64,000 bases of DNA from Marinobacterium ramblicola (GCF_019084545.1 NZ_JAHREP010000007.1:1-64000), one strand, 5' to 3'. Positions 1 to 10,904 are shown, numbered from the stretch's first letter. Notes: a model not told the origin generated them from the sequence alone. Made by a program: numbers and translations.

Positions 1-63
1 AAACGCGTCATCGCCGATGGTAGTGTGGGGTCTCCCCATGTGAGAGTAGGTCATCGCCAGGCA
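1..63 (+). rRNA. rrf: 5S ribosomal RNA, 3' end only
   Basis: The first bases match the 3' half of gammaproteobacterial 5S rRNA, with the conserved stretch GATGGTAGTGTGGGGTCTCC followed by the terminal helix strand ending GCCAGGC. The 5' half lies outside the window, so an rRNA operon transcribed toward the right ends here. The exact mature 3' end is uncertain by one to three bases. Confidence 0.93.
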
Positions 64-91
64 CCTAATGATCCCGAGAGGGAGTGAAGAA

Positions 92-121
92 CCCCAGTAC
101 CGCAAGGTGCTGGGGTTTTTT
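92..121 (+). terminator. Rho-independent terminator of the rRNA operon
   Basis: CCCCAGTACC and GGTGCTGGGG form a 10-bp stem (one G-T pair) closed by a GCAA tetraloop and followed by six T residues. It lies about 30 bases after the 5S 3' end, as expected for the end of an rrn operon. Confidence 0.92.
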
Positions 122-155
122 GTGTCGCAGCGTTGAAAAAGAAACGAAGCCTCCT

Positions 156-980
156 TCAGGCTCCCATCTCTTCCAGCAGCTGTTCTTTGAAGTTTAGATA
201 GTCGTAATCGCACACTGATAGGAAGCTTAGGGCGGGTTGCAAGCGAGAGAGCTCTTGTTTTGGCGCAATGCGCCAGTAGTAGCGGTATTCGGCACTGATA
301 TCCTGCGCCAATGTCAGCACCGCGAGAAGGTAGCGGCTGCGTTCATCTATCTCGATACGATCTGTCAGCGCTTCGTCAATTCGAGGCTGCAGGCGTATGG
401 CATCGACTACGTACTGAGGCAGGAACCAGCGCTCTGCCATGCGGGCGCCGACTTGGAAGTGGTTAAAACCGAACAGCTCGGATTCCTGCTGTGCAAAATT
501 GGCTGGATCAAGGTTGCCGGCGCTTTGTAGAAACTGCCGGTAGTCTGAAAACCCCTGAACCATCAATGGCAGGCCGCAGTCATGCAGCATGCCTAAGGTG
601 TACGCATCGTCCTGATCAAGCTTTGCCAGGCGTTGGGAAATACTGACGGAAAGTGTTGCGACGTCCTTGGCGGTGTCCCAAAAGCGTTCGAGGCGTCCGG
701 TCTTTTTCAGAGTGTTGCGTAAGATGGTGAGTCGCACCAAGTTAAAGATGCGCTCGAAGCCCAGCAGGCTCAGTGCGCGCTCAATGGACGTGACCGTTAC
801 CGCCAAACCGTAAAGTGGGCTATTCACCGCTTTCAGTATCGTAGAATAGAGCGCGACATCAGCCTTCAGCAGCTCCGCAACCCGCTTCTGGTTGGGCTGC
901 TCGCGGGTAAGCTCAGTCGCTAGCTGCACAAGAATCTCGGGTTGTGGAGGGATGAGGGTGCTGAATTTCTGCTCCACCAA
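156..980 (-). CDS. HDOD domain signalling protein
   Basis: This 274-residue protein is a stand-alone HDOD domain, a relative of HD-type phosphohydrolases that usually lacks a full metal site and serves in signal transduction. The typical start motif is visible (IPPQPEILVQLATEL, about residues 10-24), followed by the repeated helices with LLKADVALYSTILKAVNSPL and the SIERALSLLGF segment, then a partial HD-like motif (LGMLHDCGLPL, about residues 128-138). No receiver, GGDEF or other output domain is attached, so the partner is unknown. It is transcribed toward the rRNA operon and has its own promoter region between 981 and 1057, shared with the divergent tapT gene. Confidence 0.85.
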   Translation of the reverse strand: MVEQKFSTLIPPQPEILVQLATELTREQPNQKRVAELLKADVALYSTILKAVNSPLYGLAVTVTSIERALSLLGFERIFNLVRLTILRNTLKKTGRLERFWDTAKDVATLSVSISQRLAKLDQDDAYTLGMLHDCGLPLMVQGFSDYRQFLQSAGNLDPANFAQQESELFGFNHFQVGARMAERWFLPQYVVDAIRLQPRIDEALTDRIEIDERSRYLLAVLTLAQDISAEYRYYWRIAPKQELSRLQPALSFLSVCDYDYLNFKEQLLEEMGA

Positions 981-1057
981 AGTACTCCTAGCGTCGCACT
1001 TGCTGCTAATTGAAAACGCAGTATAGTGCGCGGTAAATGCATTTTCAGTAGGTCTTT

Positions 1058-1708
1058 ATGTGTATAGCCGAATCCCCGCCCCGTAGACCGTATCTAGCTC
1101 GTGGGGGCGGTGTTGAGCGTTGTGAGGCATGTAGACTGCCGACCGAGTCATGTATTTGTGAGCATCGCGCAGAGGTGGCGGCACAGTGCCAGTTTTGGCT
1201 GCTGATGCACCATAACGAGTTCTATAAACCCACCAATACTGGGCGACTTATTGCAGACTCGCTGGCAGGCACCCGAATATTCGAATGGTCGCGCACCGAG
1301 CCACCACAAGCGTTACTGGATGCCTTGAATGATCCGCGCTACGCGCCTTGTATCGTGTTTCCTGCAGGTGACGACTACCGGGATCGCATGATCGATGCGC
1401 CGGTTGATGACACACGTATCCCTGTATTTATCATCCTGGATGGTACCTGGCGCCAGGCGAGACGCATGTTTCGCCACAGCCGTTATCTACAGCATTTGCC
1501 GGTCATAGAACCCAAAACGCAACGGCTTTCACGCTATTCCCTGCGTCGGTCAACTGTCGATCATCATCTGTGTACCGCTGAGGTGGCGATTGCTCTGCTT
1601 GAGCAATTTAATGAGCAGGATGCGGCGGCACACCTGGAACGCTACTTCGATCGGTTCAATGGTGAATATTTTGAGTCGCGGCGAAAATGGGATATATCGC
1701 CGGGGTAA
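1058..1708 (+). CDS. tapT: tRNA-uridine aminocarboxypropyltransferase (DTW domain)
   Basis: A 216-residue DTW-domain protein that aligns by eye with E. coli YfiP/TapT, which uses SAM to add the 3-amino-3-carboxypropyl group to U47 of tRNAs (acp3U47). Visible features are a N-terminal zinc-type cysteine cluster (CEAC...CIC, about residues 22-34), the NTGRLIADSL segment, the signature LDGTW (about residue 128-132) followed by RQARRMFRHSRYL, and CTAEVAIALLEQF near the C-terminus. It is slightly shorter at the N-terminus than E. coli TapT, and no strong ribosome binding site precedes the ATG, so the start could shift a little. Confidence 0.9.
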   Translation: MCIAESPPRRPYLARGGGVERCEACRLPTESCICEHRAEVAAQCQFWLLMHHNEFYKPTNTGRLIADSLAGTRIFEWSRTEPPQALLDALNDPRYAPCIVFPAGDDYRDRMIDAPVDDTRIPVFIILDGTWRQARRMFRHSRYLQHLPVIEPKTQRLSRYSLRRSTVDHHLCTAEVAIALLEQFNEQDAAAHLERYFDRFNGEYFESRRKWDISPG

Positions 1709-1765
1709 CAGGGGGGGGCGGCCGGATCGGACCACAAAGGGGATCCGTTCCGGCGCATGTGGCGC

Positions 1766-2221
1766 TTAATGGGTTTCGCCAGCCTCTGCCTGAGCCTTCT
1801 GCAACTGCTGAGCGTAGAGTGCGTCAAAGTTGACCGGAGCCAGCATAAGCGCCGGGAAGCTGGCCTTGGACGCCAAATTGTCTATCGCTTCACGCGCATA
1901 GGGGAACAGCAGGTTGGGGCAGAACGCGCCCAGTGTGTGCTTGGTTTCCGCTTCGCCGAGGCCTGCTAGCAGGAAGATACCCGCCTGCTGTACTTCGACC
2001 AGGAACGCCGCTTCGCCTTCATTTTTGACGGTGACGGTCAGGGACAGTACGACTTCGAAGTGCTGGTCATCCAGCTTGTTGCTGCGTGTGTTGATGTCGA
2101 GGTTGACCTCAGGCTGCCAGGGCTTGGTGAAAACCTGGGGCGCAGCCGGTGTTTCCAGGGAAGCATCTTTGAGGTAGACACGCTTGAGGGCGAACTGAGG
2201 TTGAGTCTGGTTCTCGGACAT
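1766..2221 (-). CDS. secB: Protein-export chaperone SecB
   Basis: A 151-residue acidic protein with full SecB-family length. Conserved segments include [16 protein letters not shown] (about residues 10-25), the [12 protein letters not shown] strand, GIFLLAGL, and the [17 protein letters not shown] signature (about residues 97-113). SecB forms a cytosolic tetramer that keeps preproteins unfolded and hands them to SecA. It is the last gene of the yibN-grxC-secB operon, 14 bp after grxC, the same order as in E. coli. The upstream gpsA neighbour seen in enterics is missing here. Confidence 0.97.
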   Translation of the reverse strand: MSENQTQPQFALKRVYLKDASLETPAAPQVFTKPWQPEVNLDINTRSNKLDDQHFEVVLSLTVTVKNEGEAAFLVEVQQAGIFLLAGLGEAETKHTLGAFCPNLLFPYAREAIDNLASKASFPALMLAPVNFDALYAQQLQKAQAEAGETH

Positions 2222-2235
2222 CGGTATTTCCTTAG

Positions 2236-2514
2236 TTAATGGGTTACGGAGCTAGGCTCCGTCAGTAATGGATCCAACTGACCCTGCCGTTCGAGAGCAA
2301 ACAGGTCATCGCAGCCGCCAATATGGGTGTCTCCGATGAATATCTGCGGAACGGTATGCGCACCGCCAGCGCGCTCACGCATCGTTTGACGCAGGCCTGG
2401 CGCGGTATCCACGTCGATGACGGTATATTCGACCCCCTTGTGGTCGAGCAACATCAGCGCACGGCGGCAGTATGGGCACCAGCGGGTGAGGTAGATTTCG
2501 ATACTCGGCATCAT
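2236..2514 (-). CDS. grxC: Glutaredoxin 3
   Basis: A 92-residue glutaredoxin with the dithiol active site CPYC at about residues 13-16, the cis-proline segment TVPQIFIG and the glutathione-binding GGCDDL motif. It reduces disulfides and glutathionylated proteins in the cytoplasm, using glutathione. The ATG at 2514 overlaps the stop of the preceding rhodanese gene in an ATGA arrangement, indicating translational coupling; a second in-frame ATG follows directly, so the true start may be one codon later. Confidence 0.96.
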   Translation of the reverse strand: MMPSIEIYLTRWCPYCRRALMLLDHKGVEYTVIDVDTAPGLRQTMRERAGGAHTVPQIFIGDTHIGGCDDLFALERQGQLDPLLTEPSSVTH

Positions 2515-2924
2515 TTAACGACCGGCATATTCTCGCCGCGCCACTCGGTCATACCACCGGAAAGGCGAACGGCTGATGTGTAGCCCGCAGCTTTCAGCTT
2601 CTTGGTTGCCGCACCGGCGGTTTGGCCCAGGTTGCAGACCACGATCACCGGTTTCTCCTTGTCGAATTTGAGCTCGCCGATACGGCGGTCCAGGTCGGCC
2701 AGGGGTACGTGCACGGCGCCGGTGATACGACCGGTGTCCCACTCTTTCTTGGAGCGGATATCGAGGACGGACGCGCCCTCTTTGTTGATCATACGTGTCG
2801 CCTCGGCTGGAGAGACTGAGCGACCGGACTTGCGGTTCTCGGTCCACAGCAGCATCGCCAGCGTTAAGCCCCAGGCTGCGATGAGGTAATAGTGTTGCGT
2901 AGCAAATTCAATCACACGATCCAT
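2511..2924 (-). CDS. yibN: Membrane-anchored rhodanese-like protein (YibN family)
   Basis: The product is about 137 residues from the ATG at 2924. One N-terminal membrane segment (about residues 9-26) is followed by a single rhodanese domain with the catalytic cysteine in VVCNLGQ. Typical rhodanese strands VLDIRSKKEWDTGRI and VRLSGGMTEW are visible. A longer frame opens at 2972, but its first 16 residues look untypical and the ATG at 2924 places the membrane helix at the usual position. It is the first gene of the yibN-grxC-secB operon and is divergent from gpmI. The sulfur acceptor or physiological role is not settled for the family. Confidence 0.9.
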   Translation of the reverse strand: MDRVIEFATQHYYLIAAWGLTLAMLLWTENRKSGRSVSPAEATRMINKEGASVLDIRSKKEWDTGRITGAVHVPLADLDRRIGELKFDKEKPVIVVCNLGQTAGAATKKLKAAGYTSAVRLSGGMTEWRGENMPVVK

Positions 2925-3111
2925 AACAAGTCCGTAAACTGAGGGCTGTTCGATAAGCGGCCAAGTATACATGTGCAGAGTGCGGGGGATAAGCTTTGCT
3001 CAGGAAAATGCGCGTTTGCGGCCGCGCTGAGGTACACTAGCTCGACGTAATCTATGCTGCGAAACGGAATATCCGCTCCTAAATCCAACATAAATGAAAT
3101 ATTAAGTACCG

Positions 3112-4662
3112 ATGACTGACGCACGCTCAACCAAAGCACTGATCATCCTCGACGGTTTTGGCGTCGAGTCCACCCCCTCTTCGGCAATTCAGGCGGCGAA
3201 TACCCCGACCTGGGACAAGCTTCTGGCCAGCAAGCCCAATAGCCGTATTCACACCTCGGGTCTGGCTGTTGGGTTGCCGGAAGGCCAGATGGGTAACTCC
3301 GAAGTGGGCCATATGAATATTGGCGCGGGGCGGATCGTTTATCAGAATCTGACTCGCATCACCAAGGCGATAGAGGATGGGGATTTCTTCGAGAATGCCG
3401 TGTTGGTCGCCGCGATGGACAAGGCGATAAATGCCGGTCGAGCCGTACACCTGATGGGCCTGCTGTCACCGGGTGGTGTGCACAGTCATGAAGATCATAT
3501 CTTCGCGCTCGCTGAAATGGCGGCCAAGCGTGGAGCCAAGGAGATCTATCTGCACGCGGTGCTGGATGGTCGCGATATGCCGCCCCGCTCTGCCGAGCCC
3601 TCGATCGCCGCCGCGGAAACCAAGTTTCGTGAACTGGGGGTGGGGGCCATCGCCACGGTTGTCGGCCGCTACTACGCGATGGACCGTGACAATCGCTGGG
3701 ATCGTGTGGAGCTGGCCTATAACGCCATGACCACGGGTGAGGCGCCCCAGCATGCGCAGTCGGCGCAACAGGCATTGGCGGAAGCCTATGTGCGCGATGA
3801 GAACGACGAGTTTGTCACGGCAACGGTGATCACCGACATGGCCGGGCACCCCAAGGGGCTGGTGAAGGATGGCGATACCGTCATCTGCGCCAATTTCCGT
3901 CCCGACCGCTCGCGGGAGATAACCCGCTGTTTCGTTGAAGATCAGTTCGACGGCTTTGAGCGCAAGACCCGCCCTGCACTGGCCGACTACGTGATGATGA
4001 CCGAATATGCGGCGTCTATTCCGGCCAGTTGTGCCTATCCGCCGGCCAAGATCAGCAACGGCCTCGGCGAATACCTCTCTTCGTTGGGCAAAACTCAACT
4101 GCGGATTGCCGAGACCGAGAAGTACGCCCACGTCACCTTCTTCTTCAATGGCGGTGAAGAGGCGGTCTACCCCGGAGAAGAGCGGATTCTTGTGCCCTCG
4201 CCGCAGGTGGCAACCTACGATCTGAAGCCAGAGATGAGTGCGCCCGAGGTCACCGATAAGTTGGTCGAGGCGATCCTCAGTCGCAGGTTCGACCTGATCG
4301 TGTGTAACTTCGCCAATGGCGACATGGTGGGGCATACCGGCAAGTTCGATGCAGCGGTCAAGGCGGTGGAGACCCTGGACCAGTGTCTGACTCGGGTATT
4401 GGCTGCGATGGCCGAGGTGGAGGGCGAAACACTGATCACCGCCGACCACGGCAATGTGGAACTGATGGTTAACCCGGATAGCGGTGAGCCGCATACCTCG
4501 CATACCAGCTGGCCGGTCGCGCTGATCTATGATGGCCCGAGGGCAGACAGTCTGAGCCTTGATGACGGCGCCCTGTGCGATCTGGCACCGACGCTTCTGG
4601 CATTGCTCGGACTTGAGGCTCCCGCCGAGATGACCGGCAAAAGCCTGGTTCACCTAAGCTAA
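3112..4662 (+). CDS. gpmI: 2,3-bisphosphoglycerate-independent phosphoglycerate mutase
   Basis: A 516-residue, full-length iPGM that interconverts 3- and 2-phosphoglycerate in glycolysis and gluconeogenesis using two Mn2+ ions. The alkaline-phosphatase-fold motifs are present: ILDGFG (metal Asp14), the catalytic Ser63 in [25 protein letters not shown], the [13 protein letters not shown] segment and the C-terminal TADHGN metal site. It heads the gpmI-envC-ctpA-yibQ cluster, with envC 16 bp downstream. Confidence 0.98.
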   Translation: MTDARSTKALIILDGFGVESTPSSAIQAANTPTWDKLLASKPNSRIHTSGLAVGLPEGQMGNSEVGHMNIGAGRIVYQNLTRITKAIEDGDFFENAVLVAAMDKAINAGRAVHLMGLLSPGGVHSHEDHIFALAEMAAKRGAKEIYLHAVLDGRDMPPRSAEPSIAAAETKFRELGVGAIATVVGRYYAMDRDNRWDRVELAYNAMTTGEAPQHAQSAQQALAEAYVRDENDEFVTATVITDMAGHPKGLVKDGDTVICANFRPDRSREITRCFVEDQFDGFERKTRPALADYVMMTEYAASIPASCAYPPAKISNGLGEYLSSLGKTQLRIAETEKYAHVTFFFNGGEEAVYPGEERILVPSPQVATYDLKPEMSAPEVTDKLVEAILSRRFDLIVCNFANGDMVGHTGKFDAAVKAVETLDQCLTRVLAAMAEVEGETLITADHGNVELMVNPDSGEPHTSHTSWPVALIYDGPRADSLSLDDGALCDLAPTLLALLGLEAPAEMTGKSLVHLS

Positions 4663-4678
4663 GGGCGACTGCCGCTGA

Positions 4679-5827
4679 ATGCGATTATTGCTGACAGCTC
4701 TGATTCTGCTGATGTCGCTGCCCCTCTTGATGGAGGCAGTGGCGGCGACCGACGCTGAGAAACAGGCGACCGAGGCGCAGATCAAGACACTGCAGCGGGA
4801 GATTGGCCAACTGCAGAAAGGTATTGGCCAGCAGCAGGGTGAGCAGCAGAAGCTGGAGCAGGCGCTACGCGAGAGTGAGAAGCGGATCGGTGAGGTCAGT
4901 GCCCAACTGAGAGAGCTGAACAGCGAACTGCAGGGGCTTGATGCCGACCTGGGCGCCATTAACCAGCGTCAGGCCGAGCTGGAGCGGCAACTGGCAGCCG
5001 GCGCCGAGCGAGTGCGGGAGCAGTTGCGTGCCCAGTATCGTGAAGGCCGCCAGCCGCAGCTGCAACTGATGCTGAGCGAGCAGGACCCAGCCCGGGTCGA
5101 GCGGCTGCTGTACTACTATGACCTTATGAATGCCAAGCTGGTGGAACAGCTTCGTGTCTATCGCACCCAGCTTGCCGCCCTGGCATCGACCCGCGATCAA
5201 GCTGCTTCCACCAGTGATCGGATAGTGCAAAAGCGGGAGGCGCTGGAGCAGCAACAGCGGCAACTGACCCAGGCCCGTGAGGCGCGCGCATCCTCCCTTG
5301 CCAAGATCAAAGCCTCTCTGCAGGAGGATCGTCAGCGTCTGGCCAGCCTCGAGTCGAACCGTAAACAGCTGGAGTCGTTGCTGGCCAAGATCGTCGAGTC
5401 GATCAAGCGCGCCAAGCTGGAAACCGCCGATCAGGCGTTCGCTTCGCTGAAGGGCAAGTTGGCCTGGCCGCTGGAAGGAAAAGTCGTGCGCCGCTTCGGC
5501 GAAAAGGTTAACGGCTTGCCCTACGAGGGGATACTGATCGAGTCCGGTGTCGGGCATGAGGTCCACGCGGTACACGGGGGGCGCGTGGTGTTCGCCGATT
5601 GGCTGCGCGGATACGGTCAGCTGTTGATCATCGATCATGGGGACGGTTTTATGAGTTTGTATGGACACAACCAGAGTCTGCTGCGCGATACCGGTAGCTG
5701 GGTTCGTCCGGGCGCGTTGATTGCCACCACCGGTGAGAGTGGCGGTTATGAACAGGCGGGGCTCTATTTCGCCATCCGCCATCGTGGCCGGTCGATCGAC
5801 CCGGGTCCTTGGCTGTCGCGCCGTTGA
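4679..5827 (+). CDS. envC: EnvC-type murein hydrolase activator
   Basis: The 382-residue product has a signal peptide (cleavage likely after about residue 22), two long coiled-coil stretches rich in Gln, Glu and Leu (about residues 28-250), and a C-terminal LytM/M23 domain (about 260-380). The LytM domain is degenerate: the first metal-ligand motif reads GILIES instead of HxxxD, and the final HxH is replaced by LYF. In E. coli EnvC such a catalytically dead domain activates the division amidases AmiA and AmiB in the periplasm under FtsEX control. The ftsEX genes are also in this window (about 38.3-40 kb). It lies between gpmI and ctpA as in many gammaproteobacteria. Confidence 0.94.
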   Translation: MRLLLTALILLMSLPLLMEAVAATDAEKQATEAQIKTLQREIGQLQKGIGQQQGEQQKLEQALRESEKRIGEVSAQLRELNSELQGLDADLGAINQRQAELERQLAAGAERVREQLRAQYREGRQPQLQLMLSEQDPARVERLLYYYDLMNAKLVEQLRVYRTQLAALASTRDQAASTSDRIVQKREALEQQQRQLTQAREARASSLAKIKASLQEDRQRLASLESNRKQLESLLAKIVESIKRAKLETADQAFASLKGKLAWPLEGKVVRRFGEKVNGLPYEGILIESGVGHEVHAVHGGRVVFADWLRGYGQLLIIDHGDGFMSLYGHNQSLLRDTGSWVRPGALIATTGESGGYEQAGLYFAIRHRGRSIDPGPWLSRR

Positions 5828-5849
5828 TATTCACCTCAAGGATAATGCT

Positions 5850-7151
5850 ATGAAGCTGATCGCCAATCTGAAACAGACCTCTCTTATGTTTGCGCTCAGT
5901 ACATCGCTTGCGCTGCCGGTACTGGGCTGGGGGGCGGAACCCGATGCCGAGCAGCAGGAGCCCGTAGCGGCACTGCCGCTGGAAGAGTTGCGCATGTTCG
6001 CCGAAGTATACGGACGGATAAAGGATGCCTATGTCGAACCCGTGGATGACCGGGAGCTGCTGCAGGACGCCATTCGCGGCATGCTGGCGGGGCTCGATCC
6101 GCACTCCAGCTATCTTGAGCCGGAGGCATTCGATAGCCTGCAGGTGCACACCAGCGGAGAGTTCGGCGGCCTCGGTATCGAAGTTGGCATGGAGGATGGT
6201 TTTGTTCGCGTCATCGCGCCGATCGACGACACCCCGGCACAGCGCGCCGGCATCAAGGCCGGCGATCTGATCATCAAGATCGACGATATGCCGATGCAGG
6301 GACTCGGGCTGAACGAAGCGGTGGAGATGATGCGCGGTGAGATTGGCAGCGAGATCCGTCTGACCATCGTGCGTGATGGCGTTGAAAAGCCGTTCGAGGT
6401 CAAGCTGGTACGCGATGCCATCAAGGTCGTCAGCGTCAAACACAAGCTGCTCGAGCCCGGTTATGGCTATCTGCGCATTACTCAGTTCCAGCTTAATACC
6501 GCCGCTGACCTGCGCAAGGCTCTGGCCGGCATGGGCGAGGAGCAGCCGCTGAAGGGGCTGGTCCTGGATCTGCGCAACAACCCAGGCGGCGTATTGCAGG
6601 CCGCGGTCGATGTGGTCGATACCTTCATCGATGAGGGGCTGGTGGTATATACCGAGGGACGCCTGCCCAGCTCCCAACTCAAATTCAGCGCCACCAGTGA
6701 AACGCCGGCTCCCACCCTGCCCCTGGTGGTGCTGATCAACGGCGGTTCCGCGTCCGCATCGGAGATCGTGGCCGGAGCGTTGCAGGATCACCATCGCGCC
6801 GTGCTGATGGGCACCAACAGTTTCGGCAAGGGCTCGGTGCAGACGGTGCTGCCCCTGGGCAGCGACCGCGGCCTGAAACTGACGACGGCGCGCTACTTCA
6901 CCCCGAAAGGGCGCTCGATACAGGCCCAGGGCATACAGCCCGATCTGATGGTCGAGGAGGGGCGGTTGACGGAGGTGGTCCATGACGACTTCATCAAGGA
7001 GCGTGACCTGGCCGGTCATCTCGAAAATGGCGGGGTCATGGAGCAGGTCAAGAATGGTGATAACGGGCTCGCTGAGCGTGATTTCCAGCTCTATCAGGCG
7101 CTGAATCTGCTCAAGGCGCTCAATATCGTTTCCAGCGGTAACCAGGATTAG
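5850..7151 (+). CDS. ctpA: Carboxyl-terminal processing protease, S41 family
   Basis: The 433-residue product has a signal peptide (about residues 1-28), a PDZ domain (about 100-185) and an S41 protease domain. The catalytic Ser is in NGGSASASEI (about residue 304), the Lys in FGKGSVQ (327) and a supporting Gln at 331. Such enzymes trim or degrade periplasmic proteins, often hydrolases of the cell wall, which fits the location after envC. The frame extends upstream to 5721, but the ATG at 5850 has an AAGGA ribosome binding site and begins a proper signal peptide. Confidence 0.95.
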   Translation: MKLIANLKQTSLMFALSTSLALPVLGWGAEPDAEQQEPVAALPLEELRMFAEVYGRIKDAYVEPVDDRELLQDAIRGMLAGLDPHSSYLEPEAFDSLQVHTSGEFGGLGIEVGMEDGFVRVIAPIDDTPAQRAGIKAGDLIIKIDDMPMQGLGLNEAVEMMRGEIGSEIRLTIVRDGVEKPFEVKLVRDAIKVVSVKHKLLEPGYGYLRITQFQLNTAADLRKALAGMGEEQPLKGLVLDLRNNPGGVLQAAVDVVDTFIDEGLVVYTEGRLPSSQLKFSATSETPAPTLPLVVLINGGSASASEIVAGALQDHHRAVLMGTNSFGKGSVQTVLPLGSDRGLKLTTARYFTPKGRSIQAQGIQPDLMVEEGRLTEVVHDDFIKERDLAGHLENGGVMEQVKNGDNGLAERDFQLYQALNLLKALNIVSSGNQD

Positions 7152-7156
7152 GAGCG

Positions 7157-7966
7157 ATGAAGCGCCTGCTGATCGGCCTGCTGATCGGCCTGGTTGCCGG
7201 TGGCGTGGCGGCATCCGAGCAGACGCTCTGGCGCCTGCAGGGGCCGAAAATGGTGCTGATCATCGATGATCTCGGCACCAACCTGCCTCTGGGGCAGGCG
7301 GCCCTGGCGCTGCCGGGGCCGATCACCTATGCGGTGCTGCCGCTTACCCCCCACTCGCGCCGTTTGAGCGCGGAAGCGGAGCGCATGGGCAAGGAGGTGA
7401 TCCTGCATGCGCCGATGGCTAACCTGCACCAGTTGAAACTGGGCCCCGGTGCGCTGACCTTGGCGCAGAGCAAGCAGCAACTGCAGGCGACGTTGCGGGC
7501 GGATCTGGATGCGGTACCCGAAGCGATCGGCATCAACAACCATATGGGCAGTCTGATGACCCAGCGTGCCGAGCCGATGACCTGGGTAATGGAGGTGCTG
7601 CGCGAGCGCGGCCTGTTCTTCATCGACAGTCGGACCACGGCGCAAACCCGAGCTTACGAAAGCGCGTTACGCGCCGGCATCCCCGCGCTTGAGCGTGATG
7701 TATTTCTTGATAATGAGCGCAACACCGCGGCGATCGAGGCTCAGTTCCTGCGCGCCGTCGAGTTGGCCAAGCGTCAGGGCAGCGTGGTTGTGATTGGGCA
7801 CCCCTATCCGGAAACGGTTGGCTTCCTGGCCCAGGCGCTGCCCGCGCTGGGCGAATATGGAATCACGCTGATGTCGGCATCCGCCTACCTGGCTGAGCAG
7901 CAGGACGCCGTGCGACGCCAGTTGGCGAGGGTGCGGGCGCAGACCGAGGTCAGGCCTGGCCAATAG
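7157..7966 (+). CDS. yibQ: Divergent polysaccharide deacetylase family 2 protein (YibQ)
   Basis: A 269-residue exported protein with a signal peptide (about residues 1-19). The NodB-like fold shows the paired aspartates in IIDDLGTN (about 36-37), HAPMANL, and NNHMGS with the metal His near residue 131, then IGHPYPET. The family is related to carbohydrate deacetylases, but its substrate is not known. It follows ctpA by 5 bp and closes the gpmI-envC-ctpA-yibQ unit. Its 3' end overlaps the convergent MFS gene by 17 bp. Confidence 0.9.
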   Translation: MKRLLIGLLIGLVAGGVAASEQTLWRLQGPKMVLIIDDLGTNLPLGQAALALPGPITYAVLPLTPHSRRLSAEAERMGKEVILHAPMANLHQLKLGPGALTLAQSKQQLQATLRADLDAVPEAIGINNHMGSLMTQRAEPMTWVMEVLRERGLFFIDSRTTAQTRAYESALRAGIPALERDVFLDNERNTAAIEAQFLRAVELAKRQGSVVVIGHPYPETVGFLAQALPALGEYGITLMSASAYLAEQQDAVRRQLARVRAQTEVRPGQ

Positions 7967-9146
7967 TGCCCGCTTTCCCCGCCATCAGTCCCATCAGGCA
8001 CTGAATACACTGCAGCACAATCAGCAGCGCGATGGCATAGAACCAGCTGCCGCTTAGGTCGTTCAGCGTGCCGATCAGCAGTGGCCCTGCTGCTGCAATC
8101 AGATAGCCCACCGACTGCGCCATCGCCGACAGGGCGACCGCCTGTGTCGTACTGTCCGTGCGTAGTGCGAACAGGGTCAATGCAAGGCTCAAAGCCGCGC
8201 CGCCACTTACCCCGATCAGGCATGACCAGAGCAGTGGAGCCTGGCTTGGCGCCAGTATAAGTCCCGTCAGCCCCGCAACCCCCAGCAGGGCGATGATCAG
8301 GACCAGCGCGCGCTGGTCCCTGAGTCGGGTTGCCAGCAGCGGAGTCACCAGGCTGGCCGGGATACCGGCGAGGTTGACAAGCGCCGCGGCGACGCCGGCA
8401 TGCGCATCGCTGAGACCGCTGTCGATCAGCATGTTCGGCAGCCAGGTGATCACCGAGTAGAAACTGGTCGACTGCAGTCCCATGAAGCCGGTTATCGCCC
8501 AGGCGCGACCGTTGCGCCAGAGGCTGACCTGCGCCGTTTGCGGCGGCCTGTAGGTGCGGCTGTGCACCCGTAGTAGATAGAGCCAGGGCAGGATGCACAG
8601 CGGCGGCAGGATGGCCCAGAGCATCATCGGGGCGCGCCAGTTGTCGAACATATCGCGCAGCGGCACCGCAAGATATACACCGAGTCCCGCGCCCATGCCC
8701 AGGGTGACGGTGTACAGCCCGGTCATGACACCGGGATGGCGCGGAAAATAGCCTTTTACCAGACCGGGAATCAGTACGTTAAGCAGGGCGATGGCTGCTC
8801 CCAGCAGCAGAGTGCCGGCCAGAATCAGCGGAAACGCCGAGGTAATGCGCATTAGCGCACCGCCACTGATCAACAGCAGACCGATAATGACCAGCTGTGG
8901 CGGTTCCAGACGTCGCGCCAGCATCGGTACCAGGGAGGATACGACACCGAAGCAGATCAGTGGCAGGGTGGTCAGCATGCTGAACTGACTGGCGTTGAAC
9001 CCCAGGCTGGCCCGAATATCCTCGACCAGAGGCCCTACCACCACAATACCGCCGCGAAGATTGGCGGCGGTGAGCAGGATTGCGGTTATGGCGATGGCAA
9101 ACGCCAGCGGGCGACCATCGAATGGGCCTTTGAACGGTTCCGACAT
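7950..9146 (-). CDS. MFS transporter, CynX/NimT-like
   Basis: A 398-residue integral membrane protein with about 12 hydrophobic segments and no soluble domain. The N-terminal pattern ILLTAANLRGGIVVVGPLVEDI and the LFALRTDSTTQAVALSAMAQSVGYLIAA segment fit the cyanate/2-nitroimidazole transporter branch of the major facilitator superfamily. The substrate cannot be read from the sequence; no cyanase or related enzyme is adjacent. It is convergent with yibQ and isolated from slmA by 188 bp that should carry its promoter. Confidence 0.85.
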   Translation of the reverse strand: MSEPFKGPFDGRPLAFAIAITAILLTAANLRGGIVVVGPLVEDIRASLGFNASQFSMLTTLPLICFGVVSSLVPMLARRLEPPQLVIIGLLLISGGALMRITSAFPLILAGTLLLGAAIALLNVLIPGLVKGYFPRHPGVMTGLYTVTLGMGAGLGVYLAVPLRDMFDNWRAPMMLWAILPPLCILPWLYLLRVHSRTYRPPQTAQVSLWRNGRAWAITGFMGLQSTSFYSVITWLPNMLIDSGLSDAHAGVAAALVNLAGIPASLVTPLLATRLRDQRALVLIIALLGVAGLTGLILAPSQAPLLWSCLIGVSGGAALSLALTLFALRTDSTTQAVALSAMAQSVGYLIAAAGPLLIGTLNDLSGSWFYAIALLIVLQCIQCLMGLMAGKAGTIGQA

Positions 9147-9334
9147 CTCTGTTCCTTATTTTGTCCCCGATTCGTGCCATGGGTGTATCCGGCACGATTT
9201 TGCGACGACAAGAGTAACCGTTATTACACTTTCAGGGTAGGCCTGTAGTGGCCTGTATCGGAGGATGAAAACGAATCCCGTGGGAGCAGCGTTAAGGTGT
9301 GAGGGCACCTTTGCGGTGCCCGGCGTTTGCGGTA

Positions 9335-9940
9335 TCAGCCCTGACGGAACAGGCCCTGTGCCAGTCGAGCCCACTGTTCCGGCCAGAACTCGGTGGGACG
9401 GCGTTTGAACTCGCTGCGCACGAACTGGCGAATTCGGCCCTCCGCGGTGGCCAGAATCAGGTTGGCCGCGGAGCCTGCCGGGATCTCGGTACGCAGACCT
9501 TCGCGCACCTCAGCTTCACGCATGATCTGCTTGAGCTGGGTTTCCAGCCGTTCGAACAGCTGGTTGACCCGGGTGCGCAGGCGCTCGGTTTCGCCGGACA
9601 GCGCATCGCCGGTGAGGATGCGGGCCATGCCCGGATTCTTTTCCACGAAGGCCAGCAGCAGGGTCAGGATCTGCTCGCACTGGCGCTTGCCGCCAGCGTC
9701 GGAACCTACGATCAGGTTGACACGCGAGAACAGGGTGTCCTCGATGAAGCCGATCAGCCCTTCGAACATACGCGCCTTGCTCGGGAAGTGGCGGTAGAGC
9801 GCCGCCTCCGAAACGCCCACTTCTCGGGCCAGGGCGGCGGTGGTGATACGCTGCCCCGGGTTGACCTCCAGCATCTGGGCCAGGGACTGCAGGATCTGCT
9901 CGCGGCGTGAGACCTTCTGTTCCAGCTGTTGTTCGCTCAT
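9335..9940 (-). CDS. slmA: Nucleoid occlusion factor SlmA
   Basis: A 201-residue TetR-family protein of the SlmA branch. The helix-turn-helix reads [24 protein letters not shown] split around residues 32-54, and downstream [18 protein letters not shown] and the C-terminal [17 protein letters not shown] are typical of SlmA rather than of drug-sensing TetR proteins. SlmA binds DNA sites over most of the chromosome and disassembles FtsZ polymers, so that septa do not form over the nucleoid. It is the last gene of the coaBC-dut-algC-argB-slmA run, 9 bp after argB. Confidence 0.95.
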   Translation of the reverse strand: MSEQQLEQKVSRREQILQSLAQMLEVNPGQRITTAALAREVGVSEAALYRHFPSKARMFEGLIGFIEDTLFSRVNLIVGSDAGGKRQCEQILTLLLAFVEKNPGMARILTGDALSGETERLRTRVNQLFERLETQLKQIMREAEVREGLRTEIPAGSAANLILATAEGRIRQFVRSEFKRRPTEFWPEQWARLAQGLFRQG

Positions 9941-9949
9941 CCGCCGTCC

Positions 9950-10891
<942 letters not shown>

Positions 10892-10904
10892 TCACGCACT
10901 CGAC

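Noticed and set aside
9301-9325. GGGCACC/GGTGCCC hairpin after slmA
   Set aside because: A 7-bp stem exists but no T run follows on the minus strand, so terminator function is not supported.
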